Positions 12,096 through 23,719 of a stretch of 64,000 nt of DNA are shown here, one piece after another. Location: positions 5,064,507 to 5,128,506 of the forward strand of contig CM032121.1 of NCBI GenBank assembly GCA_018894105.1, read 5' to 3'. A model generated the notes under the pieces. The model made no database searches. It saw nothing but the letters and a program-made list of their open reading frames with translations, and was not told the DNA's origin. A program made the translations under genes and the position numbers. The stretch is from Jacaranda mimosifolia (Eukaryota; Streptophyta; Magnoliopsida; Lamiales; Bignoniaceae). Position 1 is the stretch's first letter. Every line of letters begins with the position of its first letter.

Positions 12096-14035
12096 ATTTC
12101 AAACATAAAAAAATTACAAACCGATTTCTTTATAAACTGATGCAACTCATTTTACATCTGTTATATAATATTAAAATTTTCAAGATGACTTATTTGAACT
12201 AGTTTCTAATAGGTTGTCACATATGCAACGTCAAAGGTTGTTGAATCGAAATCTTTTACAATAAGTTTTCTTATCTTTGAAGCAATGCCAAAGGAGAGTC
12301 AAATGATGAACAATAATTTTGGGATTGAGAATATTAATGTATTATATCACAATCAACATGTATTTTTACATGTGCAAAGATTTCATTAATTATTCATTCA
12401 TGATTTTATGACATATTATATATTGTGAACCTGTTCTATTTTTACATCCAACATGACTGCCACAAGTATTTGACCAAGGATGGATTTGGGTTTTGGTGGG
12501 TGGGGGTTGGGGGGTGTAGGGGCTATTGTCCGCCCAGGTTTATTACAATATATATATATATATGTATGTAATTCATTTAAAAGAAGAAATTATTTAATAG
12601 TAATTAAAAGAAATAAATTTTTAATTTTCATTCATTAACTTTTTAAAAACTAACTTTTATTGTGGGCTTCGAATTAAAAATAATTATCTAGATTTATTGA
12701 ATTAAATTTATTTTATTTTTAATTAAAAATTAAAATTAATTGATGAAATCTTTACCTATTTTATTTTCTTAAAATCAAAAAAAAAAATTGGACCCATATT
12801 TACAATCAATTAATCAAGTGAGGACTATTAAGTTTACCCGTTAGAACATTTCTATTATATTTGTTGAGAAAACGCTATGTGAGTTTAGCCACACAAATCT
12901 TAAAGGACTTGCAAAACAGTTAAAATCCCTTGTTTGTACTTTAATAATATTAAGATAAAGAGATAAATATAAATGAGTATTCAAAAATTTTCTTTTTCAG
13001 ATTTTTATTTGTGTTACAATAGCTCCAAGTGGGAAAACTTTTTGAGCTATTAATATTGTCAAGAACCCACTTCAAAATAAGATGAAAGATATTTTTTTCA
13101 TTCGATTGTTTAATTATTTATGTTGAGAAAAATATTACTAAAAGTTTTGATATTGATTCAATTACTGATAAACTTTATGATATAAAAGAGTATCGCGCTC
13201 AGCTTCAATGAAGATGCGTATTTTAAATTCATAAATTATAAAAATTAAATATAAACTTATATGTTTTATAAATTTTGCCTCCCTACATTCTCATTTCTAG
13301 ATTTGTTCCAGTATTTGACTAGGCAAGTTAAGAATTGAGCAAATTATTGATTAAAAAAAATTGAATTATGCGAACTTTTATGTTATTATTAATAAATTTT
13401 TAGTTGATTATAAAAAAAGTATTTTATCTGCTAATACTATAGCGTGTTGCATGCCACTATTTATTTTTAATCGTTGGAATATTGCTCTTGTGCGTATCAA
13501 TGTAAATTAATGAAATTGAAACGTCGAATTAATCATTTTTTGAATTACTATGAAAAATTGAATAGTTCTGTGCTTTTCTCTTAATTCTATGAATATTCTA
13601 GAATTGTACATGTTAATTAAATAATCTTGACGTATGTCATGATTAATTAAGTCCACAAGGATAAAAAGTAAAAGGGATTAAAAAGGTTCAATGAATTAAA
13701 TAAATTAAATGAATAGAGAAGTCATAAAGCCTAATTGATTAAACCCATCAATAATACATCAAAATTTTAATGGGTCAAAACCCATTATGGAAAAAAAAAA
13801 TTATAAATATTAAGTTCTAAAGAGAAAAAGGATATGCAAAATCATTTGCAAGAATTCACGAAGCTTTGAGAACATTCGAAAATTGAAAACTCTCTGCATT
13901 GCATTTTGGAGAAGGTGAACGGTATAAATCATATTGCTTTAACAAAATATAAGTTTATTAAATTATTAAAGTGACTTAATTAATCATCATAATTTTTTTA
14001 TTTTTCATATTGGATGGTTGTTGCAATTCATCTAA

Positions 14036-14412
14036 GAAGGTGTTTGGCTAAGCTTATTTTAAACATCTTATAAGCTCCTACATCTTATAAGATGTTTTTG
14101 GAGCTTATAAGACGTTTGATCTTATTTTTAAAATAATTTGTTGAAGTGTTTGGATAAAATAAGATTTTGGAGCTTATAAGATGTTAATAATGGCAATTTT
14201 GCAATCAAAATGGTTAAAAATAAAGGAGCTTGTTAAGATCTTAAAAATAAGTTGGGGTCTACTTACTTTTTTTAAAAGAGCTTATAAGCTCCTAACATCT
14301 TATTTTAGGATCTTATAAGCTCTTTTTTAAAAAAAATTAACAAACACTTTTGATTAACTTATAAGCTCTTAAACATCTTATAAAATATTTTGAGGAGCTC
14401 ATAAGCTATGAA
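14036..14412. mobile_element. Tourist/Harbinger-like MITE, copy 1 (3' end degraded)
   Basis: It begins GAAGGTGTTTGGCTAAGC after TAA and matches the family at 16679, 40085, 40752 and 55308 over its length (repeated ATCTTATAAG blocks). The far terminus has decayed, so no right TSD can be read. Confidence 0.7.
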
Positions 14413-15059
14413 ATTAGATATTTAGGTTGTTCTTGTTTGTGGGGTAAAACTCTATTTTTTATTTTTAAAATACGAGTAAGGAGCAAGAACATGTTTAGTT
14501 GTGAGTTTAAAAGACTGTATTTGAAATTTATATTTTAGGTTGTATAAGAGATAGGATTGAGGCCAACAATGACGTCTTCACAATCTTATCTCATTTCCTC
14601 TCTTGAAATACTGTGCGAGAATGTCTCAACCACCATATGAATCGTCCTTCTCTCTTCAATTTTTTTTAAACACCCTCTAAATTTACACCCACATAAAGCA
14701 ATCCAGTCAACTTGAATCGAATTTTGGTAAAATTTTAGAATTAACATTGAGCTCATCAAAACATACGTATTCGATTTGAGTTCAAACTTCTCAATTCTAT
14801 TAAATTTAAATTTTTAAATAAAATTTTGATCATCGCAAAAATCGAACATGTACTTCAAACTTTGTTTCCCACTAAATTTAAAATTATTATGTAATTATAA
14901 TATATATATGTTGATAATGTGCACATATATATATGATAGAGGAAAATCTCTTAAAAGACTGTTTGCCCCTCAAATAAATATAAGATGATTAAAAGTAGGC
15001 TTGAGCTTTGTGTCTTTTTGTTCGAGTCAAGAGCCGATCACATTTGGATTTAATCAGAA

Positions 15060-15733
15060 AGGCGTGGGCGGGGGTCGGGTACCCCCAACAGTGCGGGTAC
15101 CCGAGGGCTTGGGTATCATTTTTTGATACCCGAGTCCCGACCCCCATTTTATGGGGGTACCCCCTTAGGGTCGGCTACCCCCAAAACCCCCATTAATTTT
15201 TTTTATATTTTTAATAAATTAAAATTAAAATTTTGTTAATTCATTATTTATTTTTGTTGTGAATCAATTAATAACACTACAATTTATTATTGACAAGTTC
15301 TAAATCCCACCTAATATATAATTTTAAAACCTAAATATAAACATTAATATCTAATATATGATATACATCATATGTTAACACTTCAATTAAATATATAATA
15401 CTTAATACTATAATTAATTTTTTAAAAATAAAATGGGGGTACTCAATATAATTTTAAAACTTAAATATAAACATTAATGTATAATATATGATATACATCA
15501 AATATTGGCACTTCAATTAAATATATAATTATAATAATATAATTAATTTTTTTATTTTTTATTAATAGAATGGGGGTACCCGATACCCAATACCCGATAC
15601 CCGACCCCCAAAATTTTGGATACCCCCATAAATACCCGATCAAATTGGGGGATTAAAAATACCCGACCCGAACAAAAAATACCCAATCAAGACGAGTCGG
15701 GTATGAGGGTACATGAACCCGATGCCCATCCCT
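15060..15733. mobile_element. hAT-like MITE rich in GGGTACCC blocks
   Basis: It is flanked by a perfect 8-bp direct repeat AATCAGAA (15052-15059 and 15734-15741). The ends are inverted: AGGCGTGGGC on the left, and AGGGATGGGC on the right when reverse complemented. Its arms are full of GGGTACCC/GGGTATC repeats flanking an AT-rich core (15200-15560). An 8-bp TSD and an AGGGnTGGGC-type terminus fit the hAT superfamily. It encodes no transposase; the short ORFs here are repeat translations. Confidence 0.85.
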
Positions 15734-15962
15734 AATCAGAATTGTTCAATGGTTGGCACATGAAAGATCATGTAATGCTATATCTGACAAAACAGTAGGT
15801 TGCCACCTCATCCATCAACTATAAGTACCTCTTATCTAATACAGAAAGAAAATTGAATACCGGTCTAATCCAAACACATTAATGTGAGGATAATGGGATC
15901 CGACCTCCCTACCAATCAACTAAGAAACCCCACTGACTGCCTCTGAAATTTGCTCGGACCCA

Positions 15963-16606
15963 TTATTTTCAAAATTGGACCGGATCGGTGATCGGAGATC
16001 AAGTTAGCCCGATTCAAGCATAAATATCGATGATCAATCGGATCGGTCAAAAATAGGTCAAATCGATACCGGTTCACTTATTTTTTCTTTTTTTTTTTAA
16101 TTTAAAAAAATATAAAAAAAATAATGAGTTGAAAGATGATGATTAAAGATTTTGGACATGTAATTTTTTGAAACATTAATTTATTTTTTTGAAATTTAAT
16201 AAAGTGGTAGTTATATATGAATACTTATATTTAATTTGTTGTTTTATTTTGTTTAATCTCTCTTAGATTATGTTGAATATTTATCATAGAAGAATTTATT
16301 TTTACTTGGAGTTGAAGCATGAAATGAATTATTATGAATTTTTATTTATTTATAGTTGACTAATTGTGAAATAAATTTTTTTCTTTATAAAAAACGTACT
16401 TAAAAATAAGTAAGTTGAAATTTTTTCAAATAATATTCTTTCTATATCATTGGAAGTTTTATTTTTTGTTAATATTAAAATATTATATATACTTATAAAA
16501 TTAAATATAATTATTACGTCATTATGACGTCATACCGGTTTAACCAGTTGAACCGATAACAAGTAATATCGCCGATTTTTTATCCAATCCAATTTTGAAA
16601 ACATTA
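15963..16606. mobile_element. Mutator-like non-autonomous element (10-bp TSD)
   Basis: A 10-bp direct repeat CTCGGACCCA flanks it (15953-15962 and 16607-16616). The termini are imperfect inverted repeats sharing TTTTCAAAATTGGA, then GGATCGG-like and CCGGTTTAACC blocks. A 9-11-bp TSD suggests a MULE-type element. The 644-bp interior is AT-rich and non-coding. Confidence 0.8.
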
Positions 16607-16678
16607 CTCGGACCCAAACCGTGAAGCTGACGAAGTAAGTTTAATCAAAGTCCAACCTTAATTCGACCTTCCAACTTA

Positions 16679-17065
16679 GAGGGTGTTTGGCTAAGCTTAT
16701 TTTAAACATTTTATAAGCTCCTATATCTTATAAGATGTTTTTGGAATTTATAAGATGTTAAATCTTATTTTTAAAATAAGTTGTTGAAGTGTTTGAATAA
16801 AATAAGATTTTGAAGTTTATAAAATGTTAATAATGACAATTTTGTAATTAAAATGCTTAAAAATGAAGGAACTTGTTATGATCTCAAAAGTAAGTTGGGG
16901 TCTTCTTATTTTTTTTAAAAGAGCTTATAAGCTTTTAACATCTTATTTTAGGATTTTATATGCTATTTTTTTTGAAAAATTACCAAATAATTTTTATCAA
17001 CTTATAAGTTCTTAAACATCTTATAAAATATTTTGAGGAGCTTATAAGCTCACCCAAACACCCTC
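16679..17065. mobile_element. Tourist/Harbinger-like MITE, copy 2 (intact)
   Basis: A 387-bp element with terminal inverted repeats GAGGGTGTTTGG/CCAAACACCCTC, flanked by the 3-bp TSD TTA (16676-16678, 17066-17068). It carries several short ATCTTATAAG and AGCTTATAAGCT palindromes. Non-coding. It lies about 410 bp upstream of the MTOPVIB start codon. Confidence 0.88.
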
Positions 17066-17068
17066 TTA

Positions 17069-17478
17069 ATAAACAAATATGCTGAGGCCAATTCTTCTAG
17101 CATCACTATATCTGTAATTTTTTTTAGTATATAAAAAGTTAATAAAATTACGTAAAGAAGCAAGAATTTGAACTCTGCGAACTTTGGGCTTTGCCAATTC
17201 TGAATTTTGCTACAAACAATTCAATGTTGCTTGCCTCAAAAGAAAAGTCGAGCTTGGCGCGAACAAACTTGAGCTCAGCTACACTCACATCTATGCCAAC
17301 TTGTACTGGTATTGATATGACAACCCTTCCTTATATCATCCCCTCCTTTCTTCACACCCATTTTCAAGTCTTTCTCGCTCCCGCCTGTCTCTCTATATCG
17401 TTAATATCTGGAATTTTCAAATTGCAGCTATATTTCCTGGCAATTCACGCGGGAGCTCTTTGCCTTCTGTCTCTCCAA
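17069..17478 (+). promoter_or_regulatory. MTOPVIB promoter and leader region
   Basis: Between the intact MITE and the ATG at 17479 the sequence shifts from AT-rich to C- and T-rich (17320-17480), as in many plant 5' leaders. The frame is open upstream of the chosen ATG, but only the residues from 17479 resemble the family length. Confidence 0.4.
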
Positions 17479-20400
17479 ATGGAAGTAAATTCTGTGGAGA
17501 AGCTCTATAAATTCGTGAGCAATAAACCCTTAAGTCCATCCATTCTATTTTTTGGAAGCTCTATTTGCCTGCAATGAACTCTCCGATCGGAGTTTATCTA
17601 ATTTGACAATTTCACGCTTTGTCTGATTTGGCTTTCGATTTCATATTACCTGCAGTTAATTTCTCGTGCTTTTCAAAGATGCCGCATGTTGGACGATCTC
17701 TGCAGATTATCGGTTTCTCTCAAACCTGCGCCTCCGTTTGTTCGAATCTCAGGCATATACGGCACATCTATTTTACACTGATGTGAAACAGTGAAAATAA
17801 TTTTTGGGAGATGCGATTCTATGTGATAGAATGATCGCATTTCTCAAGTGTTGCATATTCTATGTGGTTGAGCAGTGTACAGTTATGACTCCATGTCTTT
17901 GTAGATTTTTCTATTAAATATTATTTGTGTTGAGAGATTGAAAATGCCTAAATATTTATAGATTTTAACAGTTTTTGAATTTCAACTATGATGCTGAAAT
18001 GCTGGTAATGTTTTACAATGTGTTGAAATTATCTTTTGAAATGATGCAACGATGACTTTGGCTAAACTCTGTTGTTTCTGGTGCTTGTGGTGATGGAAAT
18101 AGATAACTTTTGTGACACTTTATCTTGATATTGGTTGGAATAAGAGTCACAAGAAATACAATTGTGCATGTAACAAGCAGGATAGAGTTGCAAGAATTGT
18201 AGACGTGTGAATGACTGAAAATTCAATAACTTGGATTGCTAGGACATTTGATGAAATTGTCATTTCTTCTTCTTCAACAGTTTCTGATACAGGCATTGGG
18301 AGCACTTTGGAGGAATTTCAGGAACTGAAATACCAATATGATCCCATCTTCGCTAGTAAATGGGGTAAGTAAAGCCATTGATACATTACGGGTTCATCAT
18401 GTCCAGTAAGTAAATTTTCTCATCCATAATGAGAAAGTTAAGATTGGAGCTGGCATCATCACCTTTTGAGTGGGTAATAACTAGTTAGGTGCATTGTTTT
18501 GCCTACGAAGAAAAAGTTCTATTAATTCTGTAGTACAAATTTGAAAGTTATTCAGTGGTCAGATATGAAGCAGCTCAGTTATCATATATAAGTCCTACTA
18601 TAAACATGGAACTCTTGTCATCCTTTTTTATTCTGTATCCTGGAAATTCTGCCCGAACACCATCATTTGCATTGATATTTTGCTTGTATTAGTGGCTAAT
18701 CATACTTAATTTAAAATGGGGAGGAATGAAGAGTGGTTGCTGATTGATGATGGGTTCGTTAATGACACCTGGTAGGAATATTATACTATATTTTAACGGT
18801 CTTAATGCAATTCCAATAAATTTTCAAGAATTATTTACTATTCCTGCTTTGATGTCGACAATATTTTGAGATTATGTTCCAATGATGGTCTGACTAGTTG
18901 TGCCACTGACTGCAGATGGAGTTCTTTGTGTCACTACGACAAGTAAGTTCCACGTCGAAATAGTTTTTCCATTAGGAAATTGTCAATTCCCATACAAAAT
19001 GTATAGGCCACTCTCCTGGATTCTATGACAACCACTTGCTACTTATCGAACTTTCATCTCATGGGATGTGCATAAATAACTACAGATTTCACCTTCAATA
19101 ATCATTACGATAGTATTCCATTCTCCACCAAAAGTACTCCATGAGCTTGATAAATTATAATTGCATGAAAAAGTAAAAGACATATGTTTGATATGATCAG
19201 AGCATATCATGACGCTTTAATGTTTGATAATCTATACAATGCTAATGTTTCAAACTTTTTACATTTTACAATACCACATTGATGGAGTTGGACTGGTGAT
19301 AAATTTGATGGCATATGTTTGCACTCTCAGTAGTTTGGTGTTTGATTGACAACTTAGAGAACAAGTCTAATTATGGCAATGCTTAAGATTGATTAGATAA
19401 GAAAGCAATCAGGGTACTTGATTACTCATTATTGTGTTGGGTAAAAGTAAACAACTCTGTCCAAGCATCTCCATATGTTAATTATGGGAAACTTGGAGGA
19501 CCAAGATGCAATTACATCGAATTGGGCTGTGTGAGATAAGGACAACTTTCTGTAGATATGCATCCACTGCACAGACCATAAAACAGGTGTTACACTTATA
19601 AACAGGTGGAGAGAGGACTGTTCAAATTGAGCTTCTGATCTTAATAATTTGCCTGAAGAATCCATTTCTGATATCAAGTGGAAAATGATTTTGTAAGTTT
19701 AGTGTCATGCTGACAAGAGCAAATTAGTTGAATAATTAAGTGTATTCGCATACAAAATACACTGGTGATTACACAAGATTTCAGCTCCAGGCTAGCCCTA
19801 GGCTACACAGTTGTGGTGATGATATGAGACAGAAATTGTTTGCATGGTGGAATGTTTAGGCAAAATTTGTTTCACAGCATTAACAGTTAGGGATGTCATA
19901 TAGTTAAAACTCATTAAGTTTTGTTCATGAAAGAAAGAGCCTTGTAGCTCTTCTTACTGTTAATTCCATCCTTAATCTATCATTTCTCACTGAAGGCATC
20001 TCTGATAAAGAAATACATCACCTAAAATTTGACTTGAAAGAAGTTGTTTCATCAAGAAGACTGGTGAGGCTGCCATCAGCGATAAAGAATGGTGCAACAT
20101 TCAGGCAATCTGTTCCCTCCTCTTTGGTGTCAGCGATGTAGAAACTGCTATGCGACCACCGTTCTGACACGTTATATTACTTTTGTATTCTTTTTCAGTG
20201 GAACTGAAGTATCATTGTCAATGTATGAAGAGATTGACGTCCTAGTAACAATAATATTGGTCTTTATCCGGAAGGTTGAATTCTTCATCTATATGGTTCA
20301 AGTGATTGAATCAAATATAAGTTGAGTGGCTGACCTAATATTGAATCAATTTCCTTGTTCTTTTCTGCAGATGCTTGTTCTGAAAGCTCCTGTAAGTTCT

Positions 20401-23336
20401 AACCACCTTTTTTTTAGTTTAATGTAATCTCTGCTTGGACTATTATTTTCTCTGGAGGTGTTTTTAACATTTCCTGATGTTGTGTTGAATGAGTAGAAGC
20501 GACCATCAAGTTAGATGGTGGAAACTGTACCTCATCTACAATCATGCGCATGGACTACTAAATATATGCGTGCATCTATTCATCTGTTGTTGAAAAACAC
20601 CAGATTGATATTGCTCCCCTAATTCACATGCTTCAATGGGAGTAAGCATTTATCACCTTTAATTTTCAAGATCGATATTGGAGTCTATTCATTAGAAAAC
20701 ATATACTCTTACATAATTGACAAATTTAAAAATAGACCTTTCCGCATGTGAAGAACATATTTTAGAACATCATGAATGATTTCAATGACATTATACCCAT
20801 AATTTCTGCGATCATTCTGACGATGTGTCAGCTGCTGACTGGTTGATCATTTGTGATTCTCCCAGAAGATTGCAGTTGAACTCTCAGTTGAATCTTGTGC
20901 TGGAGTAGAATCAGAGTCTAAAAGTATTATTCTGCAAAGTGCATGCAGCGCCCTACCAATGCATGCAGCAAACATTGACTACCTGAAGTTGGGACTTGAA
21001 GACTATGTTTCCAAGCATGGAAATAGACTGGTTCAAGCGTGCTCTTGCTTCTCAACTGGGTGTGTTCTAACTCGTATTTTCAGTTTTCTTCCATATTGAA
21101 AATTGTGATACTTTTGCACGTAATCCACATTGATCAAGGCCTCCCACACTTGGGTTGGGTGTGAAATAAACTAATGTCTTTAGGTGCAATATAAATTTTC
21201 ATATTTCCCAGACCTAATTGTACTATTTTGCATATGCTCCTTTTGTCAACCAGAACCGACTTAACAGGTAAATCGCAGAATTAGTCTGACATAATTGCAT
21301 AATGTGATGCTACGTAGTTGAAGTGGTTTGTTAACGCTCTGGGCATATCTCTACATAGATGCTATATCATTTTGTGTGAGAGGGTTTATAGTCGTTATAT
21401 AAGTGCATCTTTTGCTGATCGGATTTCCAATATTATCACCTTTGTCTGGGATATGCATAACTTGGATTTTTTTCTTGACAAAACTTTTAGGAAGAATCTC
21501 AAAGTTGGCATTGGGACAGCTTGTGGCAGAGGAAATCAACAAAGTGGAGGACATGTGATGGAGGTCGTGGTCATTATTAGCGAAATACCAATGTTCGACC
21601 AATCCTCCTGCTTCAGGTTATATGGCAGAAGAACAGAGGTTTGTTCTGGATAAGTGTAATTCTTCACATAGCAAACGTTAATCCTAAATGAAAATTTGCA
21701 ACTATTTTAAGCCATCCAATTTCTATCCCCATTTTGTATACATGTAGTCTTAAACTAACTTCAAGTTGCAACTTACCTAAGTTTGACCTCAAAATTGAAT
21801 TGGTAGCTATGCCCATGTGGCTATATATATTTTCTTTGTTATTCAGATACAATCTGTAAATTCTGGACTGAGAACTGGTTTTATCATAAACACTTTTTGA
21901 CTTATTCTAATTTCTGAAAAGGTCTTATACTTCAGAGATTTCTCACCCTGCTCAATATCGCAATCATCTCTTGATGCATTGACCAGCATTGAATGGAAAA
22001 ATTATGGGTTGGTTCTGAAGAGTGTTGGAGATCAAGATGGTGTCACCTTATTAGAATGGGATAACTTACCACCATGCGCCCACATTGACATTGTACTCCA
22101 CAGATATCATAAACAATATCCTCGAGTTTTGTGGAAAAAAATATATATCATACTTACAGTTGAACATTTTACGGAGCCATGGAATCTTACTGTATCGTAC
22201 TCGGCGGTGCATATGTATTATTTTCTCCTGTTTGCTTCTTAACTTCCTTCCAGGTTAATGATGCTGCCTCGCACAAACAGCAACCAAATCGATAGATCCC
22301 TTACCAAGAAAGCTGTCAAGCTTGCATTGAATGAACTGAAGGAAAAGTATGCAGGTGTCTTACTCAGCGAGCGAGCAGTCAAGGTACAATGATAAAAATT
22401 AGCTGCAATGGTATTCCTGGACTGAGAATCAACCAATAAGAGTTCTTCTTTAGGTGTTATTTAAGTAGATCCTCTGTTCTTTGGTTTTGAGGTGTTAAAT
22501 AAGTCAATCCTTTCTTCTTTGGTTTTGTCCCTAATGGAAACTGCGACTTCTTGGGTTAAAATTTTCTACCATCTATCCCGTGTACATTGGCTTAAACTAT
22601 AGAGAATCAGCACTTAAGGAAGTGAAAATAGTTGATGAACAGAGTTTAAACCTTTAGATTTCTTTGTCATGCTTGATGCATATGACTTCCGGCATTACCA
22701 TGTGGCCCATCACTTCCTTAAGATTAACAGAGAACGTAGACTGGAAGAAATGAGCCTTTTACTCTTTCAGAGTCCATAGAGGGACCAAAGTGCGATCTGA
22801 TTGGTAGAATCTAGGCAATTTGCTTGATAGGATGATGCTTATAAGTGACCATTCACATTTCATGCTGCTTCTATCTTTGTAGTATTATCCATAGACTTCA
22901 CAATTTACATTTAAGTCCTCTCATCCCTTTTCTTCATCTTATGGCCATCACCCTGCGTAAATTTTCCAGAGTAATACATGTTTGCACACTTTAACCTCAA
23001 GCTGTGGCCGAAGATGAAAGGTCATTTATATTTTTCCAGGTCTGCAGGTATGCACCTGATCTTGCGAAAACAATTTCAGGTCTGATACTGTCTTCACATG
23101 ACAAGAATTTCCAAGGAGAATGTTTCTCTCTTCTTGGGTTGCAGTCTCAAGAAAGCAACGTCCTTGAGAACTGCATCAAGGACAGGATAATTTCCGCCGT
23201 AGCCAGAAATGACAGAAATCCAAGGGGAACGAGAGAAGCTCCATCTCTGTTCATAGATGATGCGCGCCAGGAACAACATGGCCCAGACACGGAATATGAC
23301 GAAGGTGAGGAAGATTTTAGCTATTGGGATCTATAA
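17479..23336 (+). CDS. MTOPVIB: MTOPVIB, meiotic DNA topoisomerase VI subunit B-like
   Basis: Twelve exons: 17479-17514, 17656-17752, 18281-18364, 18916-18942, 19996-20104, 20199-20274, 20371-20391, 20866-21059, 21491-21638, 21922-22115, 22254-22383 and 23040-23336 (1,413 nt, 470 aa). Every phase closes. Matches to Arabidopsis MTOPVIB (about 490 aa) run throughout: AFQRCRMLDDLCRLSVSLKP, then VSDTGIGSTLEEFQ (GHKL-type DxGxG), DGVLCVTTT, FSGTEVSLS, and the C-terminal RYAPDLAKTISGLILSS and FSLLGLQSQE. It is the B-type partner of SPO11-1/SPO11-2 in the nuclear complex that makes meiotic double-strand breaks. Introns 2 and 5 use GC donors and intron 10 is U12-type. The start is the only ATG giving a family-length N-terminus. 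The acidic C-terminus ends EEDFSYWDL. Confidence 0.93.
17753..18280 (+). other. GC-AG intron 2 of MTOPVIB
   Basis: Exon 2 ends ATCTCAG and the intron begins GCATATAC. Joining to 18281 gives RIS-VSDTGIG in phase, the conserved DxGxG segment. The nearest usable GT downstream lies beyond an in-frame stop, so the GC donor is the only reading that keeps the family sequence. Confidence 0.85.
20105..20198 (+). other. GC-AG intron 5 of MTOPVIB
   Basis: Exon 5 ends ACATTCAG and the intron begins GCAATCTG. Joining to 20199 restores TFSGTEVSLS. A GT donor six bases further on would shift the frame and hit a stop. The intron is only 94 nt long. Confidence 0.85.
22116..22253 (+). other. U12-type AT-AG intron 10 of MTOPVIB
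   Basis: Exon 10 ends CATAAACA and the intron begins ATATCCTCGA (U12 AT-type donor). A near-perfect U12 branch site CTTCTTAAC (branch A at 22242) lies 11 nt before the CAG/G acceptor at 22253. Joining 22115 to 22254 gives HRYHKQ-LMMLPRTNS in phase. No GT donor gives this reading. Confidence 0.88.
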
Positions 23337-23710
23337 AGGCATCCTGATTTTTGTATTGCTAATGCATGCAATGGAAAATTCCTTTTGTCTTTATACTGTT
23401 AAAAAATAAACATGCAAATTTTATCTCAGCTTCAACTATGAGCTTGCAAATGTGGAACTGAATTTTTAATCTCCTACGAATTCGTAGGAATATTAGATCA
23501 CTCACTTTTCTTTCTGGGCCTTGAGAAAAATACATAAATTAAGATACACAGTACTAAATTTGGAAAGGCGAAAAATATTTTCTTTATAATTTCTCATTAA
23601 CATGGTGTAGGGTTATTTATACATATACGCACATTAAGAATTCGTTAGAAATCGAACTCTTAACCTTTCATTAACCTCTCATTACATTATATGCGGGAGA
23701 CTTGCGCTTG
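23337..23710. other. MTOPVIB 3' flank with SINE-like head
   Basis: The 3' UTR is presumably 23337-23450. Near 23620-23710 a reverse-oriented tRNA-like SINE head is seen: on the minus strand, A box TGGTCCAAGCG and B box GAGTTCGATTTC. The adjacent MULE TSD overlaps the start of the A box, so the MULE probably landed in this SINE. Confidence 0.5.
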
Positions 23711-23719
23711 GACCACAAA

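Larger units (their letters stand above)
9111..14035. other. AT-rich gene-free spacer with transposon remnants
   Basis: No gene is seen. The stretch contains a Tourist-like 5' end at about 9117, a SINE-like head at 9990-10080 (reverse orientation), TA microsatellites (about 9968-9988, 10084-10108, 10204-10219 and 11980-11997), a nested Tourist/MITE pair at 10664-11402, another AT-rich MITE copy at about 11840-12095, and a G-rich run at 12490-12525. Short ORFs here are AT-driven and unconvincing. Confidence 0.5.

Noticed and set aside
15008..15643. Gly/Tyr/Pro-rich ORFs
   Set aside because: They translate the GGGTACCC repeats of the hAT-like MITE, not a gene.
17191..17478. Longer N-terminus for MTOPVIB from upstream in-frame ATGs
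   Set aside because: The upstream residues do not resemble the family and would give an N-terminus far too long; composition is leader-like.
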